Part shown: in pieces, positions 32,938-42,832 of the stretch
How positions within the stretch are numbered: position 1 is the stretch's first letter
Layout: each line of letters starts with the position of its first letter
Program-made: the position numbers and the translations under genes
Notes under the pieces: model-generated
Database searches by the model: none
The model's input: only the letters and a program-made list of their open reading frames with translations
Told to the model about the DNA's origin: nothing
Assembly (NCBI RefSeq): GCF_000789255.1
Contig: NZ_CP009552.1
Span: forward strand, 1,612,001-1,676,000
Reading direction: 5' to 3'
DNA: 64,000 nt
From: Geoglobus acetivorans
GTDB lineage: Archaea > Halobacteriota > Archaeoglobi > Archaeoglobales > Archaeoglobaceae

Positions 32938-34635
32938 ATGAGCCAGATTATGGAAATGCTGATAAGAAGAGGGTTTCTCTGGCAGTCATTTGAGATTTAC
33001 GGTGGAATGGCTGGATTCATCGATTACGGTCCTCTTGGTAACGGGTTGAGAAGAAAGGTTGAAGACCTGTGGAGAAAATATTTCGTGATCAACGAGAGAA
33101 GTGTTGAGATAGACTCTCCCACAGTCGGAATTGAGGACGTCTTCATAGCTTCCGGGCATGCGGAGGGCTTTACGGATGTTGCAATCGAATGCTCTGAGTG
33201 TGGAAGAGTTTTCAGGGCTGATCACTACGTGAAGGAAAAACTGAACCTCGAAGTGGATCCCACCATAGAAGCTGTAAAATCCGTAGTCAATGAGTTTGAC
33301 CTGAGATGCGAGTGTGGTGGGAAATTCAAGGAGCCTGAACACATAAATCTGATGTTCGAGACGAAAATAGGTCCGGGAAAGGGGAAGAAAGGATATCTCC
33401 GCCCTGAAACTGCCCAGGGGATTTTCATAGCATTCAAGAGACTCTCAGATTACTTCAGGCACAAGCTTCCTTTCGGTGTCGCCCAGATAGGAAGAGCCTA
33501 CAGAAACGAAATCAGCCCCAGACAGGGAGTTATCAGGCTGAGAGAATTCAATCAGGCCGAACTTGAATTCTTCTGCCATCCGGGCGAAAAGAAGCATCCC
33601 GATTTTTACAAATATGCAGATGATACCGTAACTCTCGTCGATAAATTCGATAAAGAACACAGAATAAGCCTGAAAGAGGCTGTTGAAAAGGGTATTATTG
33701 CCCACGAGCTTCTGGCGTATTTTATTGGAAAAACAAGAAGATTTCTGCTTGAAGCTGGAATAGACGAGAAAAGGCTGAGATTCAGGCAGCACAAGGATGA
33801 TGAGAGGGCACACTATGCCGTTGACTGCTGGGATGCTGAGGTGGAACTCAGCTACGGCTGGATTGAGATTGTGGGGATTGCTGACAGAACTGACTACGAC
33901 CTTTCGAGACACAGCAAATACAGCAGGGAAGATCTGAGCGTGTTCGTACCATTTGATGAACCCGTAAAAATAAAAAGACGGAAAGTAATTCCAAACATTT
34001 CAAAACTCGGTCCCGTTTTCAGGAATAAGGCAAGGAGAATTGCCGAAGAGCTTGAAAAGCTGGAAAATGCCGATGGAGATGTTCTGGTCGTTATCGATGG
34101 AGAGGAAATAACAGTACCGGCTGAGTTCTATGAGGTCAGGGAAGTTGAGGAGGAGATTCATGGAGAGAAAGTAACACCGCATGTCATAGAGCCCTCGTTC
34201 GGTCTCGACAGAATTACCTACGCAATTCTCGAGCACTGCTACGACACTGATTACGTGGATGGAGAGGAAAGAAAGGTTCTCAGACTGAAGAGGTGGCTTG
34301 CCCCGGTGCAGGTTGCCGTTCTGCCTCTGCTATCAAGAGAGAATTTCGTTAAAGAAGCTGAAAAGATTGCAGATGTTCTCAAAGAAAACGGAGTATTCAC
34401 TGAGGTTGATACAACAGGCAGCATAGGGAGGAGATACAGAAGATACGATGAAATTGGAACGCCTTTCTGCGTAACCGTTGACCATCAGACCTTTGAAGAT
34501 GGTACCGTAACAATCAGGGACAGGGATTCTACAGCCCAGGTAAGAGTCGAAAAATCCCGGATCGTCAGCGTTTTGAAAGAGCTTTTGGCCACAGAAAAAG
34601 ACCTGAAGGAGTTTGGAGAGGTTTTCAAGAATTAA
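32938..34635 (+). CDS. glyS: glycyl-tRNA synthetase
   Basis: This 565-residue class II synthetase charges tRNA-Gly. It starts MSQIMEMLIRRGFLWQSFEI, has a zinc-ribbon-like CSECGRVF and CECGGKF, LRPETAQGIFIAFK, AQIGRAYRNEISPRQG and HVIEPSFGLDRITYA, and ends with the anticodon-binding domain (VAVLPLLSREN, DTTGSIGRRYRRYDEIGTPF). This is the archaeal/eukaryotic alpha2 type. Between it and the next gene about 270 bases hold only a T-rich run (about 34680-34687) and the symporter promoter. Confidence 0.95.
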   Translation: MSQIMEMLIRRGFLWQSFEIYGGMAGFIDYGPLGNGLRRKVEDLWRKYFVINERSVEIDSPTVGIEDVFIASGHAEGFTDVAIECSECGRVFRADHYVKEKLNLEVDPTIEAVKSVVNEFDLRCECGGKFKEPEHINLMFETKIGPGKGKKGYLRPETAQGIFIAFKRLSDYFRHKLPFGVAQIGRAYRNEISPRQGVIRLREFNQAELEFFCHPGEKKHPDFYKYADDTVTLVDKFDKEHRISLKEAVEKGIIAHELLAYFIGKTRRFLLEAGIDEKRLRFRQHKDDERAHYAVDCWDAEVELSYGWIEIVGIADRTDYDLSRHSKYSREDLSVFVPFDEPVKIKRRKVIPNISKLGPVFRNKARRIAEELEKLENADGDVLVVIDGEEITVPAEFYEVREVEEEIHGEKVTPHVIEPSFGLDRITYAILEHCYDTDYVDGEERKVLRLKRWLAPVQVAVLPLLSRENFVKEAEKIADVLKENGVFTEVDTTGSIGRRYRRYDEIGTPFCVTVDHQTFEDGTVTIRDRDSTAQVRVEKSRIVSVLKELLATEKDLKEFGEVFKN

Positions 34636-34850
34636 TCAATTCGAAAAAATTATAACCAAACTTTTATTAATTCAACATCCTTTTTTTCATTAATGTGTTA
34701 ATTCGGGTTTTCAGGCTTATTGCGGATTTGTTTTCATTGAAATCCTGTTAAACGGAAGTTACAGAATGACTCGACGTTTTTGATGCTCCGGCATGAAAAG
34801 TACATCTAACGTAAAGTTTATAATGATAATATGTGATAAATAGCGAAACC

Positions 34851-34860
34851 TTTAAATATA
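34851..34860 (+). promoter_or_regulatory. TATA box of the acetate-symporter operon
   Basis: TTTAAATATA lies about 50-60 bases before the DUF4212 ATG. Initiation about 25 bases downstream would give a short leader carrying the Shine-Dalgarno GGAAGGTGAG (34897-34906), unlike the leaderless genes around it. Confidence 0.55.
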
Positions 34861-34909
34861 ACACTATTTTTAATTACAAATCGCATACAATTGGCCGGAA
34901 GGTGAGTAT

Positions 34910-35182
34910 ATGGTGGAAGAAGGAAAAATAAGTGAGGAGCAGTTCAGAGAGTACTGGGGCAAAATGAAGTCATTGACCATCGTAATTCTGCTGCTGTGGA
35001 CCATTCCAGCGTTCTGGTTGCACCTTCCAGTAGCAACAACAAGCAAGATATACATACTGGGGGGGATTCCACTGCACTGGTTCAACGCCGCTTTCGTCTC
35101 TGTTGTTTTTGGAATTATCCTGATATTTGCGTATGCGATAGTGATGGATAAGTGGGATAGAGAGATTCTCGGAAAGGGGTGA
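34910..35182 (+). CDS. DUF4212 small subunit of sodium:solute symporter
   Basis: This 90-residue protein has two transmembrane helices (TIVILLLWTIPAFWLHLPVA and FNAAFVSVVFGIILIFAYAIVM) flanking the conserved GIPLHWFNA. It is the small partner encoded with VC_2705-type symporters. It lies 5 bases before the symporter gene. Confidence 0.9.
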   Translation: MVEEGKISEEQFREYWGKMKSLTIVILLLWTIPAFWLHLPVATTSKIYILGGIPLHWFNAAFVSVVFGIILIFAYAIVMDKWDREILGKG

Positions 35183-35187
35183 TATAG

Positions 35188-36948
35188 ATGGGTATTTTTG
35201 ATGAGCCAAAAATTGCCATTCCAGGTATATTCCTGATCTACTTTGTGGTTGTCGGAGCGCTGGCAGCAGCAGGAAATATAGGTGCAGCAAGTGCAGTTGC
35301 AGTGTTCGGGTCAGTGCTTATCTACGTTACAGTCGCCCTGATCATGAGATCGGCAACGACAGAGGCGTTCTATGTTGCAGGGAGAGATGTGGGAGCCATA
35401 CCGATAGGATCATCGATAGCATCGAACTGGATGAGTGGTGCATCTTTTGTCTCGATGGCGGGAGCCATTGCAATTCTTGGTTATGATGGTTTGCCGTATA
35501 TTATAGGATGGACCCTTGGTTATGTCATTGCCGCTGTGCTTATTGGACCATTTGTGAGAAGGTCAGGAACATACACCGTTCCAGAGTTCATTGAGACGAG
35601 AGCCGGTGGATGGCCTGTTGCGAGGCTCATAGCCGTTCTCATGCTGTTCATAGTCTCATTCACATACCTTGTCGCACAGCTTGTCGCAACCGGTGTTATC
35701 ATCGGAAGGTTCCTTGGTATCAGTGCTATAATTGGAGCAATGCTGGGTTCACTGTTCGTCATACTCTTCGCGGGAACAGGAGGATGGAGAAGTGTTGTCT
35801 GGGTTCAGGTTACCCAGTACTGGGTTCTGATAGTGGCATACTGGATCGGATTTCTGCTTGCAGCGGCAAAGGCTGGAATCTTCAAACCCTGGCCTCACAT
35901 AGGCTATGGTGCCCTTCTATCGCAGCTTGAGACAAGAGAGGTAGCATTTGGGCTTAAACCATTCACCGAGCCATTCAAGGTTGGGTTTGCTGGCGGAACC
36001 GGGCTTGTAAACTGGATATTAGGCGCTCTGGCACTGATGCTCGGAACTGTTGGACTTCCACACGTGCTGTCCCAGTTCTACTTGGTTAAGGACGTCAGGA
36101 CGGCGAGGTACGGAGTTGGCTGGGGTCTGACATTCATAGCACTTCTCTACCTTACCGCTCCAGTCTATGCCATCCTTGCGAGATACGCCTTCTCGAACGT
36201 CTGGGGAATGCCGATCGATCAGGCACAGACGGTCGGGTGGATTGAAAAGTGGATGCCAACTGGACTCATCCACATTGTCGATAAAAACGCCAACGGTCTG
36301 CTTGATCCCGCAGAACTGGCGTTCCACAAGGATATCGTCGTTATAGGAATGCCGGACATGTGGGGACTTGCCTGGTGGGTTGCTGTTGTCGTTGCTGTCG
36401 GTGGTCTTGCGGCCGCGCTGAGTACCGCCAACGGTCTCCTGATGGTCATGACGGTTGGTGCCACGAGAGACATCTACAAGAGATTCATCAACCCGAATGT
36501 CTCAGAAGAGAGAGAAGTGTGGATAGGCAGAGGAATGCTGCTGCTGCTGGCTCTGATCTCAGCCGGAGCAGGTGCAAGGGCTATACAGGATCCAACGTTC
36601 AGCAAATACGTTGCACTGCTGGTTGGATGGGCTTTCGTGTTTGCGGCCAGCTCTTTCACACCAGCGGTTATACTGGGTATCTTCTGGAAAGGACTTAACA
36701 GGACGGGAATGATAGCGGGAATGTTCATCGGTATGGCCGTTGCACTGCCATACGTGCTCGGCCTTGGTCTGCTCGGATGGCAGCCAGTGGTTATCGCAGG
36801 TGCCAAGATCGGTACAATCGCATGGGGTGTCGTTGGTTTCCTGGTCAATCTGGTGGTCTCGGTGGTTGTCAGCCTTGCCACTGGAGGTGAAAAGGCAAAT
36901 ACACCGGAAATCATCGAGTTCGTTGACAGAATGAAAATACCAGAGTAA
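35188..36948 (+). CDS. sodium:solute symporter (VC_2705 subfamily), probable acetate uptake
   Basis: This 586-residue SSS permease has about 13 helices and family motifs GRDVGAIPIGSSIASNWMSG, YTVPEFIETRAGGWPVARLI and GTVGLPHVLSQFYLVKDVRT. A loop at residues 365-376, DKNANGLLDPAE, fits an EF-hand calcium site. The GGTGAT Shine-Dalgarno is 5 bases from the ATG. The neighbouring acs and CBS/DUF294 genes point to acetate or another short acid as substrate. Confidence 0.88.
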   Translation: MGIFDEPKIAIPGIFLIYFVVVGALAAAGNIGAASAVAVFGSVLIYVTVALIMRSATTEAFYVAGRDVGAIPIGSSIASNWMSGASFVSMAGAIAILGYDGLPYIIGWTLGYVIAAVLIGPFVRRSGTYTVPEFIETRAGGWPVARLIAVLMLFIVSFTYLVAQLVATGVIIGRFLGISAIIGAMLGSLFVILFAGTGGWRSVVWVQVTQYWVLIVAYWIGFLLAAAKAGIFKPWPHIGYGALLSQLETREVAFGLKPFTEPFKVGFAGGTGLVNWILGALALMLGTVGLPHVLSQFYLVKDVRTARYGVGWGLTFIALLYLTAPVYAILARYAFSNVWGMPIDQAQTVGWIEKWMPTGLIHIVDKNANGLLDPAELAFHKDIVVIGMPDMWGLAWWVAVVVAVGGLAAALSTANGLLMVMTVGATRDIYKRFINPNVSEEREVWIGRGMLLLLALISAGAGARAIQDPTFSKYVALLVGWAFVFAASSFTPAVILGIFWKGLNRTGMIAGMFIGMAVALPYVLGLGLLGWQPVVIAGAKIGTIAWGVVGFLVNLVVSVVVSLATGGEKANTPEIIEFVDRMKIPE

Positions 36949-36991
36949 ACTCAAAAATATTTTTATTTTAATTTTTGTTCGGGTTTTTCAG

Positions 36992-38314
36992 ATGTCAAAA
37001 TTCCGAAAGCTTTCTGATTTTATCAGGAGAGATCCTGTTGTTATTGAAGCGGACAGAAGTATAAAGGATGCCGCAAAGCTGATGGATGACGAGAAAGTCT
37101 CCAGCGTTGTTGTCATGAAAAACGGGAAACCTCTGGCTTTTTTTACTGAAAGTGACCTGAGACATGCAATTGGTAAAGACGTAAACCTCACGGCAAAAGT
37201 GGTGGATCATGCAAAAACGAGGATTGTAACCGCACATCCCTCCTCGACAATTCTCGATGGACTGTCGAAAATGGTTACAAACGGTGTCAAGCATCTGGCG
37301 GTAATCGAGAGCGGGAGGATCATAGGGGTGCTGACCCTCAGGGATCTCGCCTACGAGCTCGGTCCGAAGTACATAAAATACACCGCAAAAATCCATGAGA
37401 GCAAGAGCATAGAGGACCTGGCTGCTGTCATGAACGATTTCAAGATGGAGCTTCTGGAAGAGACGAATTACTATCTCGAGTATCCGGAGATCGTGAATCC
37501 CGCAGAGTTCTTCTCGGAAATCTCTCATGTTGTTGACACCATCATAATCAAAGCCTCGGCCATAATGAACATGCCCGCTGAGGGCTATGTTTATGCAGTA
37601 ACGGGTAGTGGTGGAAGGGGAGAACAGTTTTTGCTCACAGATAGGGATACACTTGCAATTTTTTCAGATGAAAGTGTTGTTGATCTGCTCAAAAACTTCG
37701 AATCGTCGCTTGACAGAACTGGATTCCCCGGGTGTGACCACGGGTACACCTCAGATAAATTCAACCTGCACCATTCGGAAATAGAAAAAACATGTTCCGA
37801 AGTCTCAAGGAATGTGGAAAGCAACATCGTAAAGATTTCTCTGTTTTCGGATGCAAGATGTCTTTTCGGAGAGAGTAAAATGCTCATAGAGCTTAAGGAA
37901 TGTTTATCCGAGAAGCTGTACAGAAACAGACATGTAATTATATCCTCCCTCCGGTACAAACCCGCTCTGACAATCTTCGGTGATGTTAAGGATGAATTCA
38001 ATTACAAGGCAGGTGCAGTGGCTCCAATCGAATATCCCGTCAGAGCGCTTGCAATCACAAATGGAATTTTCGATGTTACAAACACATTTCAGAGAATCAG
38101 AGCACTTGCACAGGAAAAATTGATTCCATCGGACCTTGCGGATGACCTCGAACACGCCTATACAATTCTGATGAGGAGAAAGATATGGCTTCAGTCCCAG
38201 AATTTGAAGGTTTTGAAGACCTCACAGCTGAACCCAATGGAAAGACAGATGATAAAGGACGCTCTGAGGACGGTAAAGAAATTCCAGAATTACGCTGAGA
38301 GGAACTTTATCTGA
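36992..38314 (+). CDS. CBS-pair/DUF294 nucleotidyltransferase-like regulator
   Basis: Two CBS motifs occupy about 8-130 (VSSVVVMKNGKPLAFFTESD, VKHLAVIESGRIIGVLTLRD). A GlnD-like nucleotidyltransferase domain (DUF294) follows with an intact GSGGRGEQFLLTDRDTLAIF: glycine loop plus D-x-D. The C-terminal DUF294_C domain completes the 440 residues. It probably senses adenine nucleotides and modifies a partner, perhaps the symporter or Acs; this is inference from conserved clustering. Confidence 0.85.
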   Translation: MSKFRKLSDFIRRDPVVIEADRSIKDAAKLMDDEKVSSVVVMKNGKPLAFFTESDLRHAIGKDVNLTAKVVDHAKTRIVTAHPSSTILDGLSKMVTNGVKHLAVIESGRIIGVLTLRDLAYELGPKYIKYTAKIHESKSIEDLAAVMNDFKMELLEETNYYLEYPEIVNPAEFFSEISHVVDTIIIKASAIMNMPAEGYVYAVTGSGGRGEQFLLTDRDTLAIFSDESVVDLLKNFESSLDRTGFPGCDHGYTSDKFNLHHSEIEKTCSEVSRNVESNIVKISLFSDARCLFGESKMLIELKECLSEKLYRNRHVIISSLRYKPALTIFGDVKDEFNYKAGAVAPIEYPVRALAITNGIFDVTNTFQRIRALAQEKLIPSDLADDLEHAYTILMRRKIWLQSQNLKVLKTSQLNPMERQMIKDALRTVKKFQNYAERNFI

Positions 38315-38360
38315 CCGTTTTCGAGAATATGATTTCTGTTGCTGCACGAATTTTCGGGGA

Positions 38361-38960
38361 TTATATAAGCATCCTTCTACCTATTCTGACAAGATCGACG
38401 ACGTTCAGGCCGTAGTCAATGAGCTGTGAGAGCTGATGCAGAAAAACAAGAGCAGTGAGATACGCATCCCCGACAGCAGAGTGTCTGTGTTCGCTGTCAA
38501 TCCTGTAGATCTTGATCAAACTTTCAAAATCAAGCCTGAACGTGACGCCCGACCCTCTTTTTCTCAGGAGCCACGCTTCGATTTCCGCCACATCCACGTA
38601 TCTCTCCACCTTTACCTTCCTCTTCAGCTTTTTCTTGAATGCATTTCTGAGGAATTCGACATCTATCTGGACAGCGTATCCGACCAGGATGTTATCTCTC
38701 AGGAGCTTTTCGATTTCATCTGCAATATCCTCGAACCTCGGCGCCTCTCTGAGATCGTTCTCTGTTATTCCGTGATACTTAACTGAGTCCACCTTGAACT
38801 TCTCTGGCCTGACGAATGTGCAGTATACCTTGTCCATGTCTATTTTCAGATTTCTGATAGGAATTACTGCGATGGATAGAATCTCATCCTTCTTCGTATT
38901 CAGTCCAGTGGTTTCCAGGTCGATTATGCAGTAATTCTGCTCATACAAATCGCTTACCAT
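38361..38960 (-). CDS. DnaQ-like 3'-5' exonuclease
   Basis: This 199-residue exonuclease has Exo I CIIDLETTGLN, Exo II VGYAVQIDVEFLRNAF and Exo III HRHSAVGDAYLTAL. Stand-alone epsilon-like proteins recur beside CBS/DUF294 and acetate genes in bacteria, so the role need not be replication. ATG 38960 gives MVSDLYEQNYCI; a longer in-frame start exists but runs into the upstream gene. Confidence 0.85.
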   Translation of the reverse strand: MVSDLYEQNYCIIDLETTGLNTKKDEILSIAVIPIRNLKIDMDKVYCTFVRPEKFKVDSVKYHGITENDLREAPRFEDIADEIEKLLRDNILVGYAVQIDVEFLRNAFKKKLKRKVKVERYVDVAEIEAWLLRKRGSGVTFRLDFESLIKIYRIDSEHRHSAVGDAYLTALVFLHQLSQLIDYGLNVVDLVRIGRRMLI

Positions 38961-40560
38961 TCTCAACAACCCGCAGAACCTCGTCGATATATTTCCTGAG
39001 ATATATGATGGACTCCTTAACAATAAGGTTCTCAATTCTCTCTGTTTTATCGAACATCCTTTGCTTTAACCTGATGAATTTCATTGCCATATATGCCTCA
39101 GAAGCGCTTTCAGAGAGTTTACTGTCGGGGATTTTTGCTTCCCTCAACCTGTCTGCCGTGGATTTGGACAGAAAGTCTCCCCTGAGAATTGACATGTATC
39201 TTGCGAATTTCTCCACCATCTCACAGCAGTTCTCGTAATTTAACTTTCTCGGAGATACTTCCAGCAGAAAGTCTCTAATCTCTTCCCTTCTGCTGTTCAT
39301 TTTTTTCTCGATTTCCTCTCTGAATCTGATGTATGTCTTTCCCTCACCGTAAATGTATCTGGAGTCCACAAGTCTTGAGAGTCCCTCGACATCATCCCGA
39401 AATGCATGCAGATCCGAAACTGAGACAAAGTCCTCGAGTATTTCAGTTATTCCTGTATTCTGCCCGTCAAATGAAATCAGTTCATAACTGACCGGAAACT
39501 CGACTTCTCGCCTTCCAAAACTGCCTATTACTGCGAACGTCGGCCTCTCTCCAGAAAGCCTGCTGGTGAGTATTTTCTCCACTATACTGTCTGTCACAGG
39601 AACGATAATTGATGAAATTCTGTCATAACTGAAACCGAGATTTATGAATCTCCTGATAGTGGTTTCAACTTCGTTCAGTATTGCTTCAATATCTCCCGGT
39701 TTTTCCAGTTCTTTAATTCTTCTCGGGAGATTCAGCAGGGACATCTGTGGCTCAAAGTGCTTGAGAAGATTCTTCACGGTGATAACTCCAACAATTTTAC
39801 CGTTCTCAGCCACCGCCAGATGGTTTATTCCATACTCCACGAACTTTCTGTATGCATCGAAGAGCGATGAAGTAACATCGACTGCCTGAACGGGACTCGT
39901 CATGACTTCTCCTGCCTGTCTCGAAAGGTTGTCCATCTTCCCCGCAACAAGTCTGACCACATCTGAATGGGTTATTATCCCGACAGGGTTTTTCGAGCTG
40001 TTGAGTACAATCACACTCCCGACGTTGTGTCTGTCCATGAGCTGTATCACATCAATCAGTGTATCGCTCTCCATGCAGGTGACAGGTTGTTTGGAGATCA
40101 CTTCAGATATTTTTAACGAGAAAAGTTTTACAACTCCATTTTCCTCTGAGTGGACGAGCTCTCCGAATCTCTTTGAGATTAGGTTATTCACAAAGTCAGA
40201 AAAATCCTGACTGTTTGAAAGTACTTTTGAAATATCGCTGGCCTTAAATTCAAAACAGATCGTGTCTGAAATCGCTCTGCCTTCGAATTCAGTTTTTTCC
40301 CTTTTCAGAGCAGATGTCCAGCCGACAAATTCACCCTCGCCAATCGTCTCGACAAGCTCACTTTCATGAAACAGTCCAATTTCCCCACTTCTCACGAGGT
40401 AGATTTTGTCCAGAACCTTTCCCCGCTTGAAAACGGTCTTACCAGACTTGTAAAGGGAGACACTCATTTTTCCCACAAGGTAGGCTATGTCTTCCTGGTT
40501 CAGATAGTAAAAGGGTTTTATTTTCGAGAGGTATTCTGCTGGAGGAAGAATCTGGTTCAT
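38941..40560 (-). CDS. cNMP-binding/CBS/DUF294 protein with degenerate nucleotidyltransferase
   Basis: This 539-residue protein has an N-terminal cyclic-nucleotide-binding-like domain (about 15-130, KIYLVRSGEIGLFHESELVE), a CBS pair (about 145-275, VGSVIVLNSSKNPVGIITHS and INHLAVAENGKIVGVITVKN), and a DUF294 domain. The nucleotidyltransferase motif reads GSFGRREVEFPVSYELISF: the D-x-D is replaced by S-x-E, so catalysis is unlikely. It overlaps the exonuclease start by 20 bases and follows acs by 21 bases. Confidence 0.85.
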   Translation of the reverse strand: MNQILPPAEYLSKIKPFYYLNQEDIAYLVGKMSVSLYKSGKTVFKRGKVLDKIYLVRSGEIGLFHESELVETIGEGEFVGWTSALKREKTEFEGRAISDTICFEFKASDISKVLSNSQDFSDFVNNLISKRFGELVHSEENGVVKLFSLKISEVISKQPVTCMESDTLIDVIQLMDRHNVGSVIVLNSSKNPVGIITHSDVVRLVAGKMDNLSRQAGEVMTSPVQAVDVTSSLFDAYRKFVEYGINHLAVAENGKIVGVITVKNLLKHFEPQMSLLNLPRRIKELEKPGDIEAILNEVETTIRRFINLGFSYDRISSIIVPVTDSIVEKILTSRLSGERPTFAVIGSFGRREVEFPVSYELISFDGQNTGITEILEDFVSVSDLHAFRDDVEGLSRLVDSRYIYGEGKTYIRFREEIEKKMNSRREEIRDFLLEVSPRKLNYENCCEMVEKFARYMSILRGDFLSKSTADRLREAKIPDSKLSESASEAYMAMKFIRLKQRMFDKTERIENLIVKESIIYLRKYIDEVLRVVENGKRFV

Positions 40561-40581
40561 ATAAGAAAAAATAAAGATTAT

Positions 40582-42618
40582 TTAGCTTTCTAAAGCTTTC
40601 TTTACCATTTCGTAGGCCTTCTTCGCCTCCTCAACTGCCACATCGCTCTCGAGGGTTGTTATGTCTCCAAGTTCCTTGCCCTCGGCCACGGCTCTGAGCA
40701 GTCTTCTCATGATCTTTCCGCTTCTTGTTTTTGGAAGTGTATCGACAAATGTTATGAGCGCATCCGATGCAACAACAGGACCCATGGTGGACCTGAGGTG
40801 CTTCTTCAGCTCCACTACCATCTCATCGCTCGGTTCGTATCCCTTCTTCAGGACAACATATATGAGTGGAACCTCTCCTTTTATCTCATCGCTCTTTCCA
40901 ACACATGCAGCTTCTGCAACGGCTGAATGGCTCACCAACGCAGACTCAACCTCAGCAGTTCCAATTCTGTGACCTGCCACCTTCAGGATGTCATCAGCTC
41001 TGCCAAGCACCCAGACATATCCATCGGGATCAAGCATCGCAAAATCTCCGGTATAGTAATACCATCCCTTGCTCTTGTATTTGCCAAAGTAGACGTCAAT
41101 GTATCTTTCCGGATCCTTGAACAGCGTCATCAGCATTCCCGGCCATGGATTTGTTATGACATAGTAACCTCTCTTGCCCGGTTCGACCGGATTGCCATCG
41201 TCATCAAAAACGGCGACATTAATACCGGGAATCGGAAATCCATTGGTACCGGGTTTCAGCGGGGTAATCTTCCCGAGTCCGGGGAAGTGGCCGGTAATAA
41301 TTCCTCCTGTCTCCGTCATCCACCAGGTGCTTGTAACAACAGCATCGTTATGCCCGAAAACCTTGTAGTACCAGTTCCAGGCCTCCGGATTGATAGGTTC
41401 ACCGACACTGTTGACTATTCTCAGCGTGGAGAGGTCGTACTTTGTGAACGTCTCCTCCGGCTCTCTCATGAGCATCCTGATTGCTGTTGGGGCAGTGTAG
41501 AATATCGTAACTCCATATCTCTCGATCATGGCCGCCCATCTACCGATGTCGGGGTAGTTCGGAGCACCCTCATACATAATGCTTGTTGCCCCCGTCATGA
41601 GCGGGCCGTAAACGATGTAGCTGTGGCCGGTTATCCAGCCTATATCTGCGGTACACCAGTAGATATCGTCATCCTGTATGTCCCATATCATTTTCATTGT
41701 GGCGTAGAGGTGTACTGCATAGCCACCAACAGAGTGCTGGGCACCCTTTGGTCTGCCGGTTGTACCTGAGGTGTAGAGTATGAAGCTGAAATCCTCGGAT
41801 CCGAGAGGTACACACTCTACCTCCACATTACCGGAAACGTCTTCAAGCAGCTCATCATGCCAGACGTCCCTGTCCTCGTACCAGCTGATTTCGTTTCCTG
41901 CTCTCTTCACCACAATGACCTTCTCGACCTTGTGTCCCTCCTTCTCGCAGATCTTCACCGCCTCATCCACGATCGGCTTCAGAGGGACTACCTTGCCCCT
42001 TCTGTATACTCCATCGGATGTTACGACAATTCTTGCTCCGGCATCCATTATCCTTATTGCGAGAGCTTCAGCACTGAATCCACTGAAGACAATACTGTGC
42101 TTCGCACCAAGCCTCTGGACGGCGAGCATGTAGAACGGAAGTTCAGGGATCATTGGCATGTAGAATGTGAGAATCTCGTCTTTCTTTACCCCGAGCTTCT
42201 CTTTCAGCATGTATGCAATTCTGTTTGACTCTCTGTAGAGGTCATAGTATGTTATTTTTCTGACTTCGAGAGGTTCACCCTTCTCGTCAACCGGTTCACC
42301 TTCCCAGATAATCGCGACCTTGTTCTTTCTGCCCTGCTCAATCTGCCAGTCTGCACATAAATACGCCAGATTGGTCTCCCCTCCGATAAACCATCTGTAG
42401 AATGGTGGATTGCTGTCATCGAGGACCTTGTCCCACTTCTTGAACCAGAATATTTCATTTGCCCACTTCTCCCACCACTTCTCGAGAGATTCCCTGTCTT
42501 TCAGTATATCCTCCCTGAACTTTCGGAAGTCCTCGATCTCCCAGATTCTATCTTTCCAGCTTGGTGGAACAATGTAGTTCTCAAATTCTTTTTTTAAATT
42601 CTCAATCGGGTCTGTCAT
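40582..42618 (-). CDS. acs: acetyl-CoA synthetase (AMP-forming)
   Basis: This 678-residue enzyme activates acetate to acetyl-CoA. It has ILYTSGTTGRPKGAQHS, TSTWWMTETGGIITGHFPG, YYTGDFAMLDPDGYVWVLGR and the C-terminal lysine motif PKTRSGKIMRRLLRA, a site of acetylation control in bacteria. TATA-like TTTTAATATC lies about 25-34 bases before the ATG. It heads an operon with the cNMP/CBS protein and the exonuclease. The 214 bases upstream hold no recognised gene. Confidence 0.95.
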   Translation of the reverse strand: MTDPIENLKKEFENYIVPPSWKDRIWEIEDFRKFREDILKDRESLEKWWEKWANEIFWFKKWDKVLDDSNPPFYRWFIGGETNLAYLCADWQIEQGRKNKVAIIWEGEPVDEKGEPLEVRKITYYDLYRESNRIAYMLKEKLGVKKDEILTFYMPMIPELPFYMLAVQRLGAKHSIVFSGFSAEALAIRIMDAGARIVVTSDGVYRRGKVVPLKPIVDEAVKICEKEGHKVEKVIVVKRAGNEISWYEDRDVWHDELLEDVSGNVEVECVPLGSEDFSFILYTSGTTGRPKGAQHSVGGYAVHLYATMKMIWDIQDDDIYWCTADIGWITGHSYIVYGPLMTGATSIMYEGAPNYPDIGRWAAMIERYGVTIFYTAPTAIRMLMREPEETFTKYDLSTLRIVNSVGEPINPEAWNWYYKVFGHNDAVVTSTWWMTETGGIITGHFPGLGKITPLKPGTNGFPIPGINVAVFDDDGNPVEPGKRGYYVITNPWPGMLMTLFKDPERYIDVYFGKYKSKGWYYYTGDFAMLDPDGYVWVLGRADDILKVAGHRIGTAEVESALVSHSAVAEAACVGKSDEIKGEVPLIYVVLKKGYEPSDEMVVELKKHLRSTMGPVVASDALITFVDTLPKTRSGKIMRRLLRAVAEGKELGDITTLESDVAVEEAKKAYEMVKKALES

Positions 42619-42832
42619 ACAGGTTATGGGTGTAAAATTATGATATTAAAACGTTTCGAATTATTGATAATGAGAAAAACGTAAAACTCTTATATCAGAG
42701 CCATTACACCGGGTAATTCCTGATTAATTCTGCAGAACTCACGAATTGCTGGCAGAGGCCCCACGATGTCTGATACAATTGCATCCTTCCAGTGTGTCCA
42801 CAGCGGGTGGTTATTAGTTTAACTGGCCAGAA

